DNA of 64,000 nt from Curtobacterium sp. MCJR17_020 (GCF_003234365.2 NZ_CP126260.1:62001-126000); one strand, 5' to 3'. Shown: positions 50,963 to 60,085, counted from the first letter of the stretch. The notes: generated by a model from the letters alone, not told the origin. Translations and numbers: made by a program.

Positions 50963-52299
50963 CCGACGTCGTCGTGGTCGGCGGCGGGATCGCCGGACTC
51001 GTCACGGCTCGTGACCTGGCGAAGGGCGGCGCGGACGTCGTGCTCGTCGAGTCGTCCGGCGTGCTGGGCGGCATGATCCGGCGGCACACGGTCGGCGGCC
51101 TCGACCTCGACATGGCGGCGGACTCGTTCGCGACCCGCACGGATGCCGTCGGCCGCCTGGCGATCGAACTCGGGCTCGGCAACGACGTCGTCGCCCCGGA
51201 CCCGCGCGGCGCCTGGTTGATGACCCGTGACGGCCGGACGTCGCCGATCCCCGCGACCGGGCTCCTCGGCATCCCGAGCACCCCGATGGCCGCCGACGTG
51301 CTCGCCGTCGTCGGGCAGAAGGGCGGGCTCCGCGCCCAGATGGACTCGCTGCTGCCCGGACCGGTCGGCGCCAAGGCCGAGTCCCTGGGCGAACTCGTCC
51401 GGCGGCGCATGGGGGAGCGGGTCCTCGACGACCTGGTCGTCCCGATCGCCGGCGGGGTGCACTCCACCCACCCGGACCAGCTCGACCCGGAGCGGGTGGC
51501 TCCCGGCCTCCGTGCGGCGCTGCTCCGCGAGGGCTCGCTGGCCCGCGCGGTCCTGGCACTCCGGGCCCGCGCGGCCGCCGGTACCCCGGTGCAGGGGATC
51601 CGGGGCGGGATCGTCCGGCTCGTGGACGAACTCGTCGCCGACATGGAGACCTACCGCGTCGACGTCCGGCTGCACACCCGGGCGACCCGGATCGAGGCCC
51701 ACGCGGTCGAGGTCGTCTCCGTCGACGGCACGGTCGAACGCCTGCCCGCCCAGCACACCCTGTCGTCGGTGCCCGATCCCGAGCGCACCGCGGCGCCGGA
51801 CCGGGCCGGCATCGAGCTCGTCACGCTCGTCGTCGACCAGCCCGAGCTCGACGCAGCCCCCCGCGGGACCGGGATGCTCGTGCACCCGGACGCGCAGGCC
51901 GTGTCGGCGAAGGCCCTGACGCACGCGACGGTGAAGTGGCCGTGGCTCGCCGAGGCGGCTGCCGGCCGCCACGTGCTGCGCCTGAGCTACGCGACGCCCG
52001 CCGACGCGACCAGCGCACCGGGTGCGAGCGGTCCCGACGACGCGGCCACGAGCCTCCCGGTCGACCCGGACGCACCCGTCGGCACCCGAGCGCTGCACGA
52101 CGCGGCCACGCTGCTCGGCGTCCCCCTGACGGCGACGCACGTCGTGGGCGCTGCGCGCGTGCGCTGGCACGGTCCGGACCTGACCGCTGCCGGCCTCGGA
52201 GCGGGGGTCGTCGCTGTCGGCGAGGTCGCGACCGGTCGTGGCCTGGCGGGGATCATCGCGGCCGCCCGGACCGCCGCTGGACAGATCCTGGATTCCTGA
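50959..52299 (+). CDS. hemY: coproporphyrinogen III oxidase (HemY/CgoX type)
   Basis: This 446-residue FAD-dependent oxidase starts VVVVGGGIAGLVTARDLAKGG, broken here only by the usual dinucleotide motif, and has the C-terminal GVVAVGEVATGRGLAGIIAAA flavin region. In actinobacteria this enzyme oxidises coproporphyrinogen III to coproporphyrin III (CgoX), and ChdC is present here to match. The GTG overlaps hemE. Confidence 0.93.
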   Translation: MTDVVVVGGGIAGLVTARDLAKGGADVVLVESSGVLGGMIRRHTVGGLDLDMAADSFATRTDAVGRLAIELGLGNDVVAPDPRGAWLMTRDGRTSPIPATGLLGIPSTPMAADVLAVVGQKGGLRAQMDSLLPGPVGAKAESLGELVRRRMGERVLDDLVVPIAGGVHSTHPDQLDPERVAPGLRAALLREGSLARAVLALRARAAAGTPVQGIRGGIVRLVDELVADMETYRVDVRLHTRATRIEAHAVEVVSVDGTVERLPAQHTLSSVPDPERTAAPDRAGIELVTLVVDQPELDAAPRGTGMLVHPDAQAVSAKALTHATVKWPWLAEAAAGRHVLRLSYATPADATSAPGASGPDDAATSLPVDPDAPVGTRALHDAATLLGVPLTATHVVGAARVRWHGPDLTAAGLGAGVVAVGEVATGRGLAGIIAAARTAAGQILDS

Positions 52300-52399
52300 G
52301 CGGACCCCAGACCGCCCGGGGGCTACTGTTGGTGAGACCGTCGGACGTATTCCGTTCGGCGCATGACCACCGCACACTGAACCAACGGAGGAATCGCAC

Positions 52400-52654
52400 A
52401 TGCGCGGAAAGCTCCTGTTCGTCGCCGGCGCCGCACTCGGGTACGTCCTGGGATCGCGAGCCGGACGGGCGCGGTACGAGCAGATCAAGACCGTCAGCGG
52501 CAAGGTCTGGAACAGCAACGGCGTCCAGAAGGGCGTGCACGTCGCCGAGGACTTCATCGCCGACAAGACCCCGGACGTCGCCGAGTTCATCGGTGAGACG
52601 ACCAAGAAGGCCGTCCGCAAGGTCGGCCAGAAGAAGGACACCACCACCTCATGA
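52400..52654 (+). CDS. YtxH-like small membrane protein
   Basis: This 84-residue protein has one N-terminal hydrophobic segment (LLFVAGAALGYVLGSRAGR) followed by a charged helical tail, the YtxH layout. GGAGG precedes the ATG. It lies within the haem operon and overlaps the next gene by 4 bp. Family members are stress-related envelope proteins. Confidence 0.8.
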   Translation: MRGKLLFVAGAALGYVLGSRAGRARYEQIKTVSGKVWNSNGVQKGVHVAEDFIADKTPDVAEFIGETTKKAVRKVGQKKDTTTS

Positions 52655-53109
52655 CCGACACCCGCGACCGCAAGTCGCGTTCGCTGTTCGGTCTAGTGGG
52701 CGACGTCCCGAAGCTCGTCAAGGGCCTGGTCAAGGGTGAGATCGACCTGCTCAAGGCCGAGATGCTCACGAAGGCCAAGATCTTCGGGCTCGCCGCGGGG
52801 CTGCTGGTCGGCGCACTCGTCATCGTGCTCTACGCGATCGGCGTGCTCCTGACCGCCGCCGTGATGGGCCTGGCGACCGTGATGCCGGCCTGGCTCGCAG
52901 CGATCGTGATCGCCGTGGTGATGCTGATCGTCGCCGCCATCCTCGGGTGGATCGGCTGGAAGCGCCTGAAGAAGGGTCTTCCGATCACGCCGAAGCGCAC
53001 GATCGACAGCGTCAAGAACGACATCAACGCGGTGAAGGGGATGGGCAAGAAGCCCACTCCGCCGAGCCAGTACGGCAGCCGCAAGCCGGACGTCGGCGGC
53101 CGGTTCTGA
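52651..53109 (+). CDS. Holin-X/DUF1469-like membrane protein
   Basis: This 152-residue protein has an amphipathic N-terminus (LVGDVPKLVKGLVKGEIDLLKAE, of which the LVKGEIDLLKAE part is the family mark). Two close membrane helices and the loop GWKRLKKGLP follow. This is the putative actinobacterial Holin-X family, which despite its name is mostly chromosomal. It is cotranscribed with its YtxH-like and DUF3618-like neighbours. Confidence 0.82.
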   Translation: MTDTRDRKSRSLFGLVGDVPKLVKGLVKGEIDLLKAEMLTKAKIFGLAAGLLVGALVIVLYAIGVLLTAAVMGLATVMPAWLAAIVIAVVMLIVAAILGWIGWKRLKKGLPITPKRTIDSVKNDINAVKGMGKKPTPPSQYGSRKPDVGGRF

Positions 53110-53141
53110 GCCCCGACAGCCGCACCACCGACGGAGGAACC

Positions 53142-53372
53142 GTGACCGATCCGCACGACGATCTCGCAGACCGCGTCGCCGCGACCCGCGCCCAGCTGTT
53201 CGACACCCTCGACGCGATCGAGGACAAGCTCAACGTGCCGAAGCAGATTGGCATCGCGGCGTCGAAGGTCAAGCGCGGCATCGACGAGAAGCCGGTCCCG
53301 TACCTGGCCGGGCTCGCAGCCGGAGTAGCGGTGGTCGGGGGTATCGTCGTGATGGTGCTCCGACGGCGGTAG
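53142..53372 (+). CDS. DUF3618-like small membrane protein
   Basis: This 76-residue protein starts at GTG 53142 with GGAGG upstream. It has the N-terminal helix LADRVAATRAQLFDTLDAIE typical of DUF3618, with a shorter core ATRAQLFDTLD, then one C-terminal membrane helix ending LRRR. It completes a three-gene envelope module inside the haem operon. Confidence 0.78.
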   Translation: MTDPHDDLADRVAATRAQLFDTLDAIEDKLNVPKQIGIAASKVKRGIDEKPVPYLAGLAAGVAVVGGIVVMVLRRR

Positions 53373-53440
53373 ACCGCCCGAGCGCGGTCCACCGGGTGCG
53401 GGGCGGCCACAACCCTGGCAACCGATAGGACAAAGGATCC

Positions 53441-54184
53441 ATGAGTTCCGACGCGCCCGCTCCTGCAACTGCGCACACCTCTCCGCACGAGACCGACCCC
53501 GCGACGGGGATCGATCCCAACCTCATGACGGCGTACGCCCTCTGGGCCGTGTTCCGCAGGCCGCTCGGCCCGGTCCACCGCGTCGGCGACGACGCCGTGG
53601 CCGAACTCGACGCCGTGGTCGCGTCCGCCGCTGAGCGCGGGGTGACCGTCCGTGGCTTCTACGACGTCTCCGGCTTCCGTGCCGACGCCGACGTCATGAT
53701 CTGGCTGCACGGCGACGACGCGCAGGTCATCCAGGCCGTGCTGCGCGAGATCCGCCGCACCGGGCTGTTCCAGGACACCGAACCGGTGTGGCACGTCATG
53801 GCGATGCACCGCGAAGCCGAGTTCAACAAGCGGCACACCCCCGCCTTCCTGCGCGGCAAGGACCCCGAGGCGTGGATCACGGTGTACCCCTTCGTCCGCT
53901 CCTTCGAGTGGTACCTGCTGCCCGAGGACGAGCGCTCGAAGATGCTGCGCGACCACGGGATCGCCGGCGCCAAGTACCGCCGCGTCCTGACGAACACCAT
54001 CGCGACCTTCGCCCTGAGCGACTACGAGTGGATCCTGCCGCTCGAGAGCCCCGAGCTCGTCGACCTCGTCGACCTCATGCGCGACCTCCGGGCCACCGAG
54101 GCCCGTCTGCACGTGCGCGAAGAGGTCCCCTTCTTCACGGGTCGTCGCGTGACGACCGCCGAACTCCCGGAGGTGCTGTCATGA
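53441..54184 (+). CDS. chdC: coproheme decarboxylase
   Basis: This 247-residue chlorite-dismutase-fold enzyme (HemQ) converts coproheme to haem b using peroxide. The catalytic Tyr is expected in FEWYLLPEDER and the haem-ligand His in the following MLRDHG region. VMIWLHGDD and ATFALSDYEWILPLES are conserved family strands. It overlaps cpfC by 4 bp (ATGA). Its presence proves the coproporphyrin route. Confidence 0.95.
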   Translation: MSSDAPAPATAHTSPHETDPATGIDPNLMTAYALWAVFRRPLGPVHRVGDDAVAELDAVVASAAERGVTVRGFYDVSGFRADADVMIWLHGDDAQVIQAVLREIRRTGLFQDTEPVWHVMAMHREAEFNKRHTPAFLRGKDPEAWITVYPFVRSFEWYLLPEDERSKMLRDHGIAGAKYRRVLTNTIATFALSDYEWILPLESPELVDLVDLMRDLRATEARLHVREEVPFFTGRRVTTAELPEVLS

Positions 54185-55416
54185 CCGACACCAGCCTGAT
54201 CACGAACGGTCAGCCCGTCCTCGCCGCCACCCCCGCGGCCGCTTCCGGCCCGGAGCACGTCGAGGTCCCGACCGCGTACGACGCGATCCTGCTCGCCGGC
54301 TTCGGTGGCCCCGAGGGCCAGGACGACGTCATCCCCTTCCTGCGCAACGTCACCCGCGGCCGCGGCATCCCGGACGAGCGTCTGGAGGAGGTGGCGCACC
54401 ACTACCGGCACTTCGGCGGCGTGAGCCCGATCAACGCGCAGAACCGCGCGCTGAAGGCCGCGCTCGAGGCCGAGCTGGCATCGCGCGGCATCGACATGCC
54501 CGTGCTCTGGGGCAACCGCAACTGGGAGCCCTACCTGGAAGGCGCCTTCACCGAGGCAGCCGACAAGGGCTACAACAAGCTCATCGCCATCGCGACGAGC
54601 GCCTACTCGTCGTTCTCCAGCTGCCGCCAGTACCGCGAGGACTACGCGCGCGTGCTCGACGAGACCGGACTGCTCGGTACCATCGAGATCGACAAGATCC
54701 GGCAGTTCTTCGACCACCCCGGCTTCGTCCGGCCCTTCGTCGACGGTGTCCGTGACGGCATGGCCCAGGCAATCGCCGAGAACGACGGGCTCGACGTCGC
54801 GACCGAGCTGCACGTGCTGTTCTCGACCCACTCGATCCCGTCGACCGACGCCGCGAAGTCCGGCCCCGACTACCGGGGCTTCGACGAGCACGGCGCCTAC
54901 GAGGCACAGCACCTCGCCGTCGCGCAGGTCGTCCTCGACCAGGCGTGGGCGGAGCTGCTCGAGCAGCCCGAGCACGCACACCTGCAGGGCACGTCCAAGC
55001 CGGCGTGGAAGCTCGTCTACCAGTCGCGCTCCGGTCCCCCGACGCAGCCGTGGCTCGAGCCCGACATCAACGACTACATGAACGAGGAGCTCAAGGGCGG
55101 CTCGACCCGCGCCGTGCTCATCGTCCCGCTCGGCTTCGTGAGCGACCACATGGAGGTCATGTGGGACCTCGACGAGGAAGCCACCGAGACCGCGCAGGAG
55201 CTCGGCTTCTGGTCGGTCCGCACGCAGACCCCCGGCGTCGATCCGGCCTACGTCTCCGGTCTGGTCGACCTGGTGCTCGAGCGCGTCAACGGCACCCCCA
55301 CCAGCGAGCGTCCGCACCTGACCGACATCGGCCCCTGGTACGACGTCTGCCGCCCGGGCTGCTGCGAGAACGTCCGCGCCGGCTTCAAGCCCGCGGCCGC
55401 CGGCGTCGCACCGTGA
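54181..55416 (+). CDS. hemH: coproporphyrin III ferrochelatase
   Basis: This 411-residue enzyme (CpfC) inserts iron into coproporphyrin III. LLAGFGGPEGQDDVIPFL at the start and the metal-site His in VLFSTHSIPS are conserved. The C-terminal CRPGCCEN motif provides cysteines for the [2Fe-2S] cluster known in actinobacterial ferrochelatases. The ATG at 54181 is chosen at the chdC overlap. It overlaps hemC by 4 bp. Confidence 0.95.
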   Translation: MTDTSLITNGQPVLAATPAAASGPEHVEVPTAYDAILLAGFGGPEGQDDVIPFLRNVTRGRGIPDERLEEVAHHYRHFGGVSPINAQNRALKAALEAELASRGIDMPVLWGNRNWEPYLEGAFTEAADKGYNKLIAIATSAYSSFSSCRQYREDYARVLDETGLLGTIEIDKIRQFFDHPGFVRPFVDGVRDGMAQAIAENDGLDVATELHVLFSTHSIPSTDAAKSGPDYRGFDEHGAYEAQHLAVAQVVLDQAWAELLEQPEHAHLQGTSKPAWKLVYQSRSGPPTQPWLEPDINDYMNEELKGGSTRAVLIVPLGFVSDHMEVMWDLDEEATETAQELGFWSVRTQTPGVDPAYVSGLVDLVLERVNGTPTSERPHLTDIGPWYDVCRPGCCENVRAGFKPAAAGVAP

Positions 55417-56372
55417 CCGATGCACCGACCCCGATCCGGCTGGGCACCCGCGCCAGCCGGCTCGCGGTCGCGCAGTCGCAGGACGTCGCCGACCGCCTGG
55501 CAGCGGCGGCCGGTCGTCCGGTCGAGCTCGTCACGGTCACGAGCGAGGGCGACACGAACCGGGCCTCGCTCGCGTCGCTGGGCGGCACCGGTGTGTTCGC
55601 CAGCGCCCTGCGCGAAGCCCTGGTCGCCGGCGAGGTCGACGTCCTGGTGCACTCGCTCAAGGACCTGCCGACCGCGCCGTACCCGGGCCTGACGATCGCT
55701 GCCGTGCCGAAGCGTGCCGACGCCCGCGACGTCCTCGTCGCGCGGAACGGCGCCACGGTCGAGAGCCTGCCCGAGGGCGCGAAGGTCGGCACGGGCTCAC
55801 CGCGTCGCGTCGCGCAGCTCAAGGCGAAGCGCCCCGACCTGGACGTCATCGACATCCGCGGCAACATCGACACCCGCCTGGGTCGGGTGGACGACGACCT
55901 CGACGCCGTCGTGCTCGCCGCCGCCGGGCTCACCCGCATCGACCGCCTGTCGGCCGCCACCGAACTGCTCGACCTCGGTTTCTGGCCGAGCGCTCCGGGG
56001 CAGGGCGCACTGGCGATCGAGACCCGCGCTGCTGAGACCGACACGAACCTGCTCGCCGCGCTGCGCAAGATCGAGCACGCCCCGACCCGCCTGACGGTGA
56101 CGGCCGAGCGCGAGGTGCTGGCGAAGCTCGAGGCCGGCTGCTCCGCCCCGATCGGTGCGACCGCGGTCGTGGACGCCGAGCTCCTGCTCGTCTCCGCCAC
56201 CGTCTACAGCCCCGACGGCGCCGAGTACCGCACGGCGTCGCACGCTGCCGTGCTCGAGGGATCCGCGCAGGACCGTCTCGCCGAAGCGCTCGAGGTCGGT
56301 GGCCGCGTGGCCGCCGAGCTGCTCGAGAACGGTGCCGGCGACCTGGCGGACCTCGCCGACTCGGTGAAGTAG
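55413..56372 (+). CDS. hemC: porphobilinogen deaminase (hydroxymethylbilane synthase)
   Basis: This 319-residue enzyme assembles four porphobilinogens into hydroxymethylbilane. RLGTRASRLAVAQSQ starts the chain and VHSLKDLPT carries substrate-binding residues. The dipyrromethane cofactor Cys is in LEAGCSAPIGA. GTG at 55413 overlaps the cpfC stop. Confidence 0.97.
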   Translation: MTDAPTPIRLGTRASRLAVAQSQDVADRLAAAAGRPVELVTVTSEGDTNRASLASLGGTGVFASALREALVAGEVDVLVHSLKDLPTAPYPGLTIAAVPKRADARDVLVARNGATVESLPEGAKVGTGSPRRVAQLKAKRPDLDVIDIRGNIDTRLGRVDDDLDAVVLAAAGLTRIDRLSAATELLDLGFWPSAPGQGALAIETRAAETDTNLLAALRKIEHAPTRLTVTAEREVLAKLEAGCSAPIGATAVVDAELLLVSATVYSPDGAEYRTASHAAVLEGSAQDRLAEALEVGGRVAAELLENGAGDLADLADSVK

Positions 56373-56479
56373 AGCCCGTCACGGACACGCCCGCTCCCGT
56401 CGTCGTCATCCCCCGGGGCGGCGCGTGGGGCGAGCGCGTCGCGACGGCGGCTCGGCAGCGCGGGCTCGACCCGCGGGTC

Positions 56480-57124
56480 GTGCCCCTCATCACGACCGAG
56501 CCGCCGCTCGACGGCGGCCCGCTCGACCGTGCCGTCGCCCGCGTAGCCGGGTACGCGTGGGTGGTGGTGACCAGTGCGACGGCCGTCACGGTGCTCGCGG
56601 AACGCGTGGCGGGCCTCCCGTCCGGTGTCCGCGTTGCGGCGGTCGGTGAGCCGACCGCCCGTGCCGCGCGTGCTGCGGGCTGGGTCGTCGACCTCGTGCC
56701 GGAGCAGGCCTCGGCCGCTGCCCTCGTCGACGCGCTGCCGGACACCGACGGCACCGTGCTCTTCCCGCGCTCCGAGATCGCCGCGCCGACCCTCGTCGAC
56801 GGACTGCGGGCCCGCAGCATCGACGTGGACGACGTGGTCGCGTACCGTACCGTGGGGACCGGCGACGAGCCGGTCACCCTCGACGCGGTGCCCGACGCGG
56901 TGCTCGTGACGAGCGGCAGCGTCGCCCGCGAGATCGCCCGCCGGATGACCCCGCTCGACCCCCGCACCCTCGTGGCCTGCATCGGCCCCGGAACCGCCGC
57001 CGACGCGCGCGCGGCTGGACTGCCGGTCGACGTCGTCGGACCCACCCGGTCCGCAGAAGCCCTGCTCGACGCCGTCGTCGAGGCCCTGAACCCCACCGCC
57101 CCCGAACAGGAAGGCCACCCGTGA
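56480..57124 (+). CDS. hemD: uroporphyrinogen III synthase, start codon anomalous
   Basis: From GTG 56480 this gives 214 residues, but the same frame upstream reads VVVIPRGGAWGERVATAA, the expected HemD N-terminus, back to about 56378. No ATG, GTG or TTG lies in that extension; GTC-ACG-GAC at 56378 sits where a GTG would be expected, 5 bp after hemC. The rest is normal: VVVTSATAVTVLAER, VLFPRSEIA and the VTSGSVARE region. It overlaps hemB by 4 bp. A rare start, an annotation-proof mutation or a sequence error are the options. Confidence 0.85.
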   Translation: MPLITTEPPLDGGPLDRAVARVAGYAWVVVTSATAVTVLAERVAGLPSGVRVAAVGEPTARAARAAGWVVDLVPEQASAAALVDALPDTDGTVLFPRSEIAAPTLVDGLRARSIDVDDVVAYRTVGTGDEPVTLDAVPDAVLVTSGSVAREIARRMTPLDPRTLVACIGPGTAADARAAGLPVDVVGPTRSAEALLDAVVEALNPTAPEQEGHP

Positions 57125-58176
57125 CCGGCCGTTTCCCCCAGGTCCGCCCCCGTCGACTCCGCGCCACCCCCGCGATGCGACGGCTCGTCGCCGAGACCCG
57201 TCTGCACCCAGCCGAGCTCGTGCTGCCGATGTTCATCCGCGAGGGCGCGACCGACGCCGTCGACATCTCGAGCATGCCGGGCGTGCAGCAGCACTCGCTC
57301 GACTCGTTCCGTCGCGCCCTGGTGTCGGCCGCGGAGGTCGGCATCGGCGGCGTGAACCTGTTCGGCGTCCCGACCGCGAAGGACGCCACCGGTTCCGGCG
57401 CGACCGACCCCGACGGCATCCTCAACGTGGCCATCCGCGTGGCGAAGGAGGAGGTCGGTGACGACCTGGTGGTGCAGTCCGACCTGTGCCTCGACGAGTT
57501 CACCGACCACGGCCACTGCGGTGTCCTGGCGGCGGACGGCACGGTCGACAACGACGCCACCCTGCTGCGCTACCGCGACATGGCGGTCGCGCAGGCCGAG
57601 GCCGGTGCCGAACTGGTGTGCCTGAGCGGGATGATGGACGGCCAGATCGCCGCCGCGCGTGACGCGCTCGACGGCGCCGGCCACACCGGCACCGCGCTGC
57701 TCGCCTACGCGGCCAAGTACGCGTCCGCCTTCTACGGCCCCTTCCGCGAGGCCGTGTCGTCGTCGCTCGTCGGCGACCGGCGGACGTACCAGATCGATGC
57801 CGCCAACGGTCGGCAGGGGCTACGCGAGGTCGCGCTCGACGTCGACGAGGGTGCGGACGTCGTCATGGTGAAGCCGGCGATGAGCTACCTCGACGTGCTC
57901 GCCGAGACCGCTGCGACGTCGCCCGTGCCGGTCTGGGCCTACCAGATCTCCGGCGAGTACGCGATGATCACGGCAGCCGCGCAGAACGGCTGGATCGACC
58001 GTGACGCCGCCGCGATGGAGTCGCTCATCGGCATCAAGCGTGCCGGCGCCGACGCGATCCTGACCTACTTCGCCGTCGACATCGCACGGAAGCTCAACCA
58101 GGAGGCCGGCCTCCGCACCTCCGGCACCACCGCCGCAGTCGCCGGCATCGCCTCGACCGGGAAGGCCCCCGAATGA
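57121..58176 (+). CDS. hemB: delta-aminolevulinic acid dehydratase (porphobilinogen synthase)
   Basis: This 351-residue enzyme condenses two aminolevulinates. Schiff-base lysines lie in LAYAAKYASAFYGPF and VMVKPAMSYLD. The metal loop reads DLCLDEFTDHGHCG; two of the zinc cysteines are Asp/non-Cys, so this is the magnesium-type enzyme. GTG overlaps hemD and the stop overlaps hemL. Confidence 0.97.
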   Translation: MTGRFPQVRPRRLRATPAMRRLVAETRLHPAELVLPMFIREGATDAVDISSMPGVQQHSLDSFRRALVSAAEVGIGGVNLFGVPTAKDATGSGATDPDGILNVAIRVAKEEVGDDLVVQSDLCLDEFTDHGHCGVLAADGTVDNDATLLRYRDMAVAQAEAGAELVCLSGMMDGQIAAARDALDGAGHTGTALLAYAAKYASAFYGPFREAVSSSLVGDRRTYQIDAANGRQGLREVALDVDEGADVVMVKPAMSYLDVLAETAATSPVPVWAYQISGEYAMITAAAQNGWIDRDAAAMESLIGIKRAGADAILTYFAVDIARKLNQEAGLRTSGTTAAVAGIASTGKAPE

Positions 58177-59504
58177 CCACGAACGACCAGCTGTTCGGCC
58201 GCGCGAAGAACGCGATCCCCGGCGGCGTGAACTCGCCCGTCCGTGCCTACGGATCGGTGGGCGGCACCCCGCGTTTCCTGGTGTCGGCGAAGGGCGCGTA
58301 CGTCACCGACGCCGAGGGTCGCGAGTACGTCGACCTCGTGGCGTCGTGGGGACCCGCGATCCTGGGCCACGCGCACCCGGGCACCGTCGAGGCCGTGCAG
58401 CAGGCCGCCGCGCGCGGACTGTCCTTCGGCGCCTCGACCCCGGGTGAGACCGAGCTCGCCGAGCTCGTGAAGCAGCGGGTGTCGGTCGACGGCGACGGCC
58501 CCATCGAGAAGCTCCGCATGGTGTCCACCGGCACCGAGGCCACGATGACGGCGATCCGGTTGGCCCGCGGCTACACCGGCCGCGACCTGCTCGTGAAGTT
58601 CGCCGGGCACTACCACGGACACTCCGACTCCCTGCTCGCCGAGGCCGGTTCGGGTGTCGCCACCCTGGCCCTGCCGGGCAGCGCGGGCATCACCGAGGAG
58701 ACCGCGGCGCAGACCCTGGTGCTGCCGTACAACGACCTCGACGCCGTCCGCCGCGCGTTCGACGAGCACTCCGAGCGCATCGCCGGCGTCATCGTCGAGG
58801 CCGCCGCGGCGAACATGGGCGTGCTCGCTCCCGAGCGCGGGTTCAACCGCGCGCTCGCGCAGATCGTGCAGGCGCACGGGGCGCTGCTCATCGTCGACGA
58901 GGTCCTGACCGGGTTCCGCGTCGGGTCGGCCGGCTGGTGGGGCCTCGAGGCGTCGAAGGTCGTCCCCGACGGCGCCGGCTGGAAGCCCGACCTGATCACG
59001 TTCGGCAAGGTCATCGGTGGCGGCATGCCCCTCGCCGCGCTCGGCGGCCGACGCGAGGTCATGGACTTCCTCGCCCCGCTCGGCCCCGTGTACCAAGCGG
59101 GCACCCTGTCCGGCAACCCGCTCGCCGTCGCCGCCGGCATCGCCACGCTCCGGGCCGCGACGCCGTCGGTGTACGAATCGCTGAACCGCACGGCCTCGGT
59201 CATCTCCGCGGCCACGTCGGACGCGCTGTCCGCCGAGGGCGTCGCCCACACCGTGCAGCGCGCCGGCAACCTGTTCTCGTTCGCCTTCACGGACACCGCC
59301 CCGCGGAACTACGACGACGTGCGGGCGCAGGACGTGTTCCGGTACGCGCCGTTCTTCCACTCGATGCTCGACTCCGGGGTGACCCTGCCGCCGAGCGTGT
59401 TCGAGGCGTGGTTCGTCACGGCCGCCCACGACGAGCGGGCCGTCGGACGCATCCTCGACGCCCTGCCCGCCGCGGCGAGGGCAGCGGCCGCCGCGACGGC
59501 GTAG
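58173..59504 (+). CDS. hemL: glutamate-1-semialdehyde 2,1-aminomutase
   Basis: This 443-residue PLP enzyme makes 5-aminolevulinate. IPGGVNSPVRAYGSVGG is the family start, STGTEATMTAIRLARG binds PLP phosphate, and Lys in ITFGKVIGGGMP forms the Schiff base. AGTLSGNPLAVAAG is also conserved. It is the last gene of the haem operon. Confidence 0.97.
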   Translation: MTTNDQLFGRAKNAIPGGVNSPVRAYGSVGGTPRFLVSAKGAYVTDAEGREYVDLVASWGPAILGHAHPGTVEAVQQAAARGLSFGASTPGETELAELVKQRVSVDGDGPIEKLRMVSTGTEATMTAIRLARGYTGRDLLVKFAGHYHGHSDSLLAEAGSGVATLALPGSAGITEETAAQTLVLPYNDLDAVRRAFDEHSERIAGVIVEAAAANMGVLAPERGFNRALAQIVQAHGALLIVDEVLTGFRVGSAGWWGLEASKVVPDGAGWKPDLITFGKVIGGGMPLAALGGRREVMDFLAPLGPVYQAGTLSGNPLAVAAGIATLRAATPSVYESLNRTASVISAATSDALSAEGVAHTVQRAGNLFSFAFTDTAPRNYDDVRAQDVFRYAPFFHSMLDSGVTLPPSVFEAWFVTAAHDERAVGRILDALPAAARAAAAATA

Positions 59505-59508
59505 GGAT

Positions 59509-59535
59509 CGGCGCGCGCCGTGCCGAGGCCTCGGC
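59509..59535. terminator. paired palindromes after hemL
   Basis: CGGCGCGCGCCG (59509-59520) and GCCGAGGCCTCGGC (59522-59535) are adjacent perfect palindromes starting 5 bp after the hemL stop. They probably end the haem transcript, though there is no U-run. Confidence 0.5.
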
Positions 59536-59550
59536 TGGTTGACTGGCCGC

Positions 59551-60015
59551 ATGCAACTCGCCGAGGCCCTCATCGAGCGCGCCGACCTGCAGAAGCGCAT
59601 CGAACAACTGCGCGGCCGCATCGCCGCGAACGCCAGCTACCAAGAGGGCGAGGAGCCCGACGAGGACGCCCGTGAGCTCCTCGCCGAGGCCGAGCGGTCG
59701 ATCGACGCGCTCGAGGTCCTGCTCGCCCGCATCAACGCGACGAACGCCAGCACCACCGTCGCCTCCGGGCAGACCGTCACCGCGCTGCTCGCCCGACGCG
59801 ATGCCCTCCGGCTGCGGCACGCGCTCGTCACCGGAGCGGCGGACGCCACGGCCGGCACGAACGGCGGCTACCGACAGCTCCGCAGCGAACTCCGCACGTT
59901 CGCCGCGCTGCCGACCGCCGAGCTCCGGTCGCGGGCCGACGCCCTGGCGAAGGAGATCCGCGAACTCGACGCGGTCGTCCAGCGCACCAACTGGGAGGTC
60001 ACCCTGGTCGACTGA
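59551..60015 (+). CDS. DIP1984-family protein
   Basis: This 154-residue protein is almost wholly helical and starts LAEALIERADLQKRIEQLR. SYQEGEEPDED and the late TNWEVTLVD are marks of the DIP1984 family. The family is predicted to form coiled coils; its function is unknown. The ATG at 59551 is preferred to a TTG 12 bp earlier. Confidence 0.88.
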   Translation: MQLAEALIERADLQKRIEQLRGRIAANASYQEGEEPDEDARELLAEAERSIDALEVLLARINATNASTTVASGQTVTALLARRDALRLRHALVTGAADATAGTNGGYRQLRSELRTFAALPTAELRSRADALAKEIRELDAVVQRTNWEVTLVD

Positions 60016-60063
60016 GCAGCGGGCGGTGCGTCGGTAGACGGACCGGGGCGGGTACGGACCCGA

Positions 60064-60085
60064 TGACCGGCGGGCAACCCGGTCA
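60064..60085 (+). terminator. hairpin after the DIP1984 gene
   Basis: TGACCGG, 8-nt loop, CCGGTCA; it lies 48 bp after the stop. Modest stem, no U-run. The rest of the 226-bp gap up to the DUF4333 gene shows a few short repeats of GTAC/GCAC type but no gene. Confidence 0.4.

Noticed and set aside
52651..53109. Prophage holin
   Set aside because: The family name suggests phage, but there are no other phage genes and the gene is embedded in the haem operon.
55413..57124. hemC-hemD gene fusion
   Set aside because: Fusions exist in bacteria, but here the two lie in different frames with a clear TAG after hemC and 5 bp before the expected hemD start.
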